From positions 1 through 12,154 of the forward strand of contig JAADDN010000096.1 of NCBI GenBank assembly GCA_013153895.1: 12,154 nucleotides of DNA. Reading direction: 5' to 3'. Below are positions 10,867-12,154 of the stretch, in pieces. This DNA is from Thermoproteota archaeon. Its GTDB lineage: Archaea; Thermoproteota; Thermoprotei; Thermoproteales; Thermocladiaceae. Position 1 is the first letter of the stretch, and each line of letters opens with the position of its first letter. The notes beneath the pieces were generated by a model. It was not told where the DNA came from, made no database searches, and saw only the letters and a list, made by a program, of their open reading frames with translations. Made by a program: the position numbers and the translations under genes.

Positions 10867-11970
10867 GTGGTAACGTTAGAGGATGCCTTTCAACTTCTTA
10901 AGAAGCTCTCAGACTCGTTTGGACCATCAGCACATGAGGAGGAGGTAAGACAGATCATAATTGAGGAGCTCGAGAAGACTTGTGACAAGGTCATGGTTGA
11001 CAGATGGGGGAACGTGTACGGTATAAGAAATGGAAAGACAGACAACAAGCTCATGATAGCAGCACACATGGACGAGATAGGACTAATAATCGATAAGATA
11101 GAGAAGAATGGATTCCTAAGATTCAGACCTATAGGAGGATGGACAGAACAAGCATTAATATCACAGAGAGTAGTAATAAGAAACATAAAGGGAGAGAAGA
11201 TAATAGGAGTGATAGGTGTAAGACCACCACACGCAACACCTCCAGGAGAAGAGAGGAAGCTTCCTGAGATCAAGGACATGTATATTGATGTTGGAGCAAG
11301 ATCAAGAGAGGAGGTAGAAGAGATGGGTATAAGACCAGGATGCGTAGCAGTACTAGAGAGATATCTCACAAGACTAGGAAAGAAGCTTGTTACAGGAAAA
11401 GCACTAGATAACAGGGCAGGAGTAGCAGCAATGTTGCTAGCTCTAAAGATGTTAGAGAGAGAGGAACCATACATGACGATATACGCAGTAGCAACAGTAC
11501 AGGAAGAGATAGGTCTCAGAGGTGCTGGAATAGCAGCAGAAAAAGTGAACCCAACCCTAGCAATAGCACTAGACACCACAATAGCTCTAGATGTGCCAGG
11601 AGTACCAGAGAGAGAACACACAATAAAGCTTGGTGCAGGACCAGCAATAAAAGTTATGGATGGTGGAAGATTAGGAATGTTTATAGCACATAGAGCAGTA
11701 AGAGAGTTCCTCATAGAGGTTGCAGAGAGCGAGAAAATACCATACCAGCTAGAGATACTGCTAGGAGGAACAACAGATGCAACAGCCATAGCATTTAGAA
11801 GAGAAGGAATACCAGCAGGAGGAATAGCAATACCCACAAGATACGTGCACTCAAGCGTAGAGACGCTAGACCTAGAGGATCTTCTAAACACGGCAAAACT
11901 ATTATCAAGAAGCATGATTAGAGCTGGACCTGAACTAATAGAGAAGATTAGAGATGTAATAGTTAAGTAA
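10867..11970 (+). CDS. M42-family metallo-aminopeptidase
   Basis: A 367-residue dinuclear-metal peptidase of family M42, whose members form 12-subunit tetrahedral (TET) particles that trim peptides released by the proteasome. Metal and catalytic residues are visible: H67 and D69 in AAHMDEIG, D181 in KALDNRAG, the E213-E214 pair in VQEEIGLRG, D236 in ALDTT and H328 in TRYVHSSVE. The PDZ-like insertion between the first two metal sites runs about residues 75-170. The start is GTG 10867, with an AT box 31 bases upstream. Homologues are often misnamed endoglucanase (CelM). It converges on the gene at the right edge. The 341-codon opposite frame at 10890-11915 is a shadow. Confidence 0.95.
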   Translation: MVTLEDAFQLLKKLSDSFGPSAHEEEVRQIIIEELEKTCDKVMVDRWGNVYGIRNGKTDNKLMIAAHMDEIGLIIDKIEKNGFLRFRPIGGWTEQALISQRVVIRNIKGEKIIGVIGVRPPHATPPGEERKLPEIKDMYIDVGARSREEVEEMGIRPGCVAVLERYLTRLGKKLVTGKALDNRAGVAAMLLALKMLEREEPYMTIYAVATVQEEIGLRGAGIAAEKVNPTLAIALDTTIALDVPGVPEREHTIKLGAGPAIKVMDGGRLGMFIAHRAVREFLIEVAESEKIPYQLEILLGGTTDATAIAFRREGIPAGGIAIPTRYVHSSVETLDLEDLLNTAKLLSRSMIRAGPELIEKIRDVIVK

Positions 11971-11981
11971 GGTTGAAACTA

Positions 11982-12154
11982 CTATAAGTTGAAGAGGTTC
12001 TTAACATTTCCATATCTTCTAACAATATCATTACAATACTCTTCTAAACATGTAGGCACTATGAGAACATTATAAGATGCGTAGCCTATAGGTAGACTCC
12101 TCTCAACAATAGTATCTAGACCTTCAGTAACAATATCTTGAAACTTATCCTCAA
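11982..12154 (-). CDS. Hypothetical protein, C-terminal part only
   Basis: A minus-strand frame enters from the right edge and stops with TAG at 11982-11984. The visible 56 residues include DKFQDIVTEGLDTIVERSL, YNVLIVPTCLEEYC and end VRRYGNVKNLFNL. Codon use matches the neighbours, and the 11-base gap to the convergent M42 stop fits the tight packing of the region. The family is not recognisable from this fragment. Confidence 0.7.
   Translation of the reverse strand, partial: EDKFQDIVTEGLDTIVERSLPIGYASYNVLIVPTCLEEYCNDIVRRYGNVKNLFNL

Noticed and set aside
10890..11915. Minus-strand 341-codon frame
   Set aside because: It lies wholly opposite the M42 peptidase, whose motifs are complete; the Ser/Ile-rich product is a shadow.

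Overview
The window looks like chromosomal DNA of a hyperthermophilic crenarchaeote, most likely of the Desulfurococcales type. Reasons: archaeal/eukaryotic-type ribosomal proteins eL34 and eL14 with an archaeal cytidylate kinase between them, an Orc1/Cdc6 protein, an archaeal YchF GTPase, a ThyX thymidylate synthase, very heavy AGA/AGG and ATA codon use, AT-rich boxes about 26-30 bases before start codons with little or no leader, very tight gene packing, and two box C/D guide RNAs. The order-level assignment is inference.

Layout. 1-299 (-) is the 5' part of an unrecognised gene, divergent from thyX (384-1193, +). thyX meets a HEPN/MNT pair (1190-1979, -) tail to tail with overlapping stop codons. 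The 138-base gap between HEPN and thiC (2118-3437, -) is filled by two divergently oriented box C/D sRNAs that flank a perfect inverted repeat. The minus-strand sRNA ends 5 bases before the HEPN start codon, and the plus-strand sRNA runs into the thiC stop codon. Next on the minus strand, in transcription order, come a MoaD/SAMP-type ubiquitin-like protein ending in Gly-Gly, a THUMP-domain RNA-binding protein overlapping it by 11 bases, then orc1/cdc6 and a winged-helix regulator joined by an ATGA overlap.

On the plus strand follow ogt (5961-6545), overlapping the 5' end of the moaD-like gene, and the run eL34-cmk-eL14 (6574-7721). A DHH/DHHA1 phosphoesterase (7732-8703, -) diverges from two uncharacterised genes (8755-9609, +), the second a small membrane protein. 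A ychF GTPase (9611-10816, -) diverges from an M42 aminopeptidase (10867-11970, +). The window ends in the 3' part of an unrecognised minus-strand gene.

The functional theme is core information processing: replication initiation, ribosome and translation, rRNA/tRNA modification, nucleotide metabolism and alkylation repair, with thiamine synthesis and one toxin-antitoxin-like pair added. The most notable region is 1980-2130, where paired guide RNAs sit at a putative two-way promoter and one of them appears to form the 5' leader of the HEPN/MNT message. No tRNA, rRNA, CRISPR array or insertion sequence was seen.
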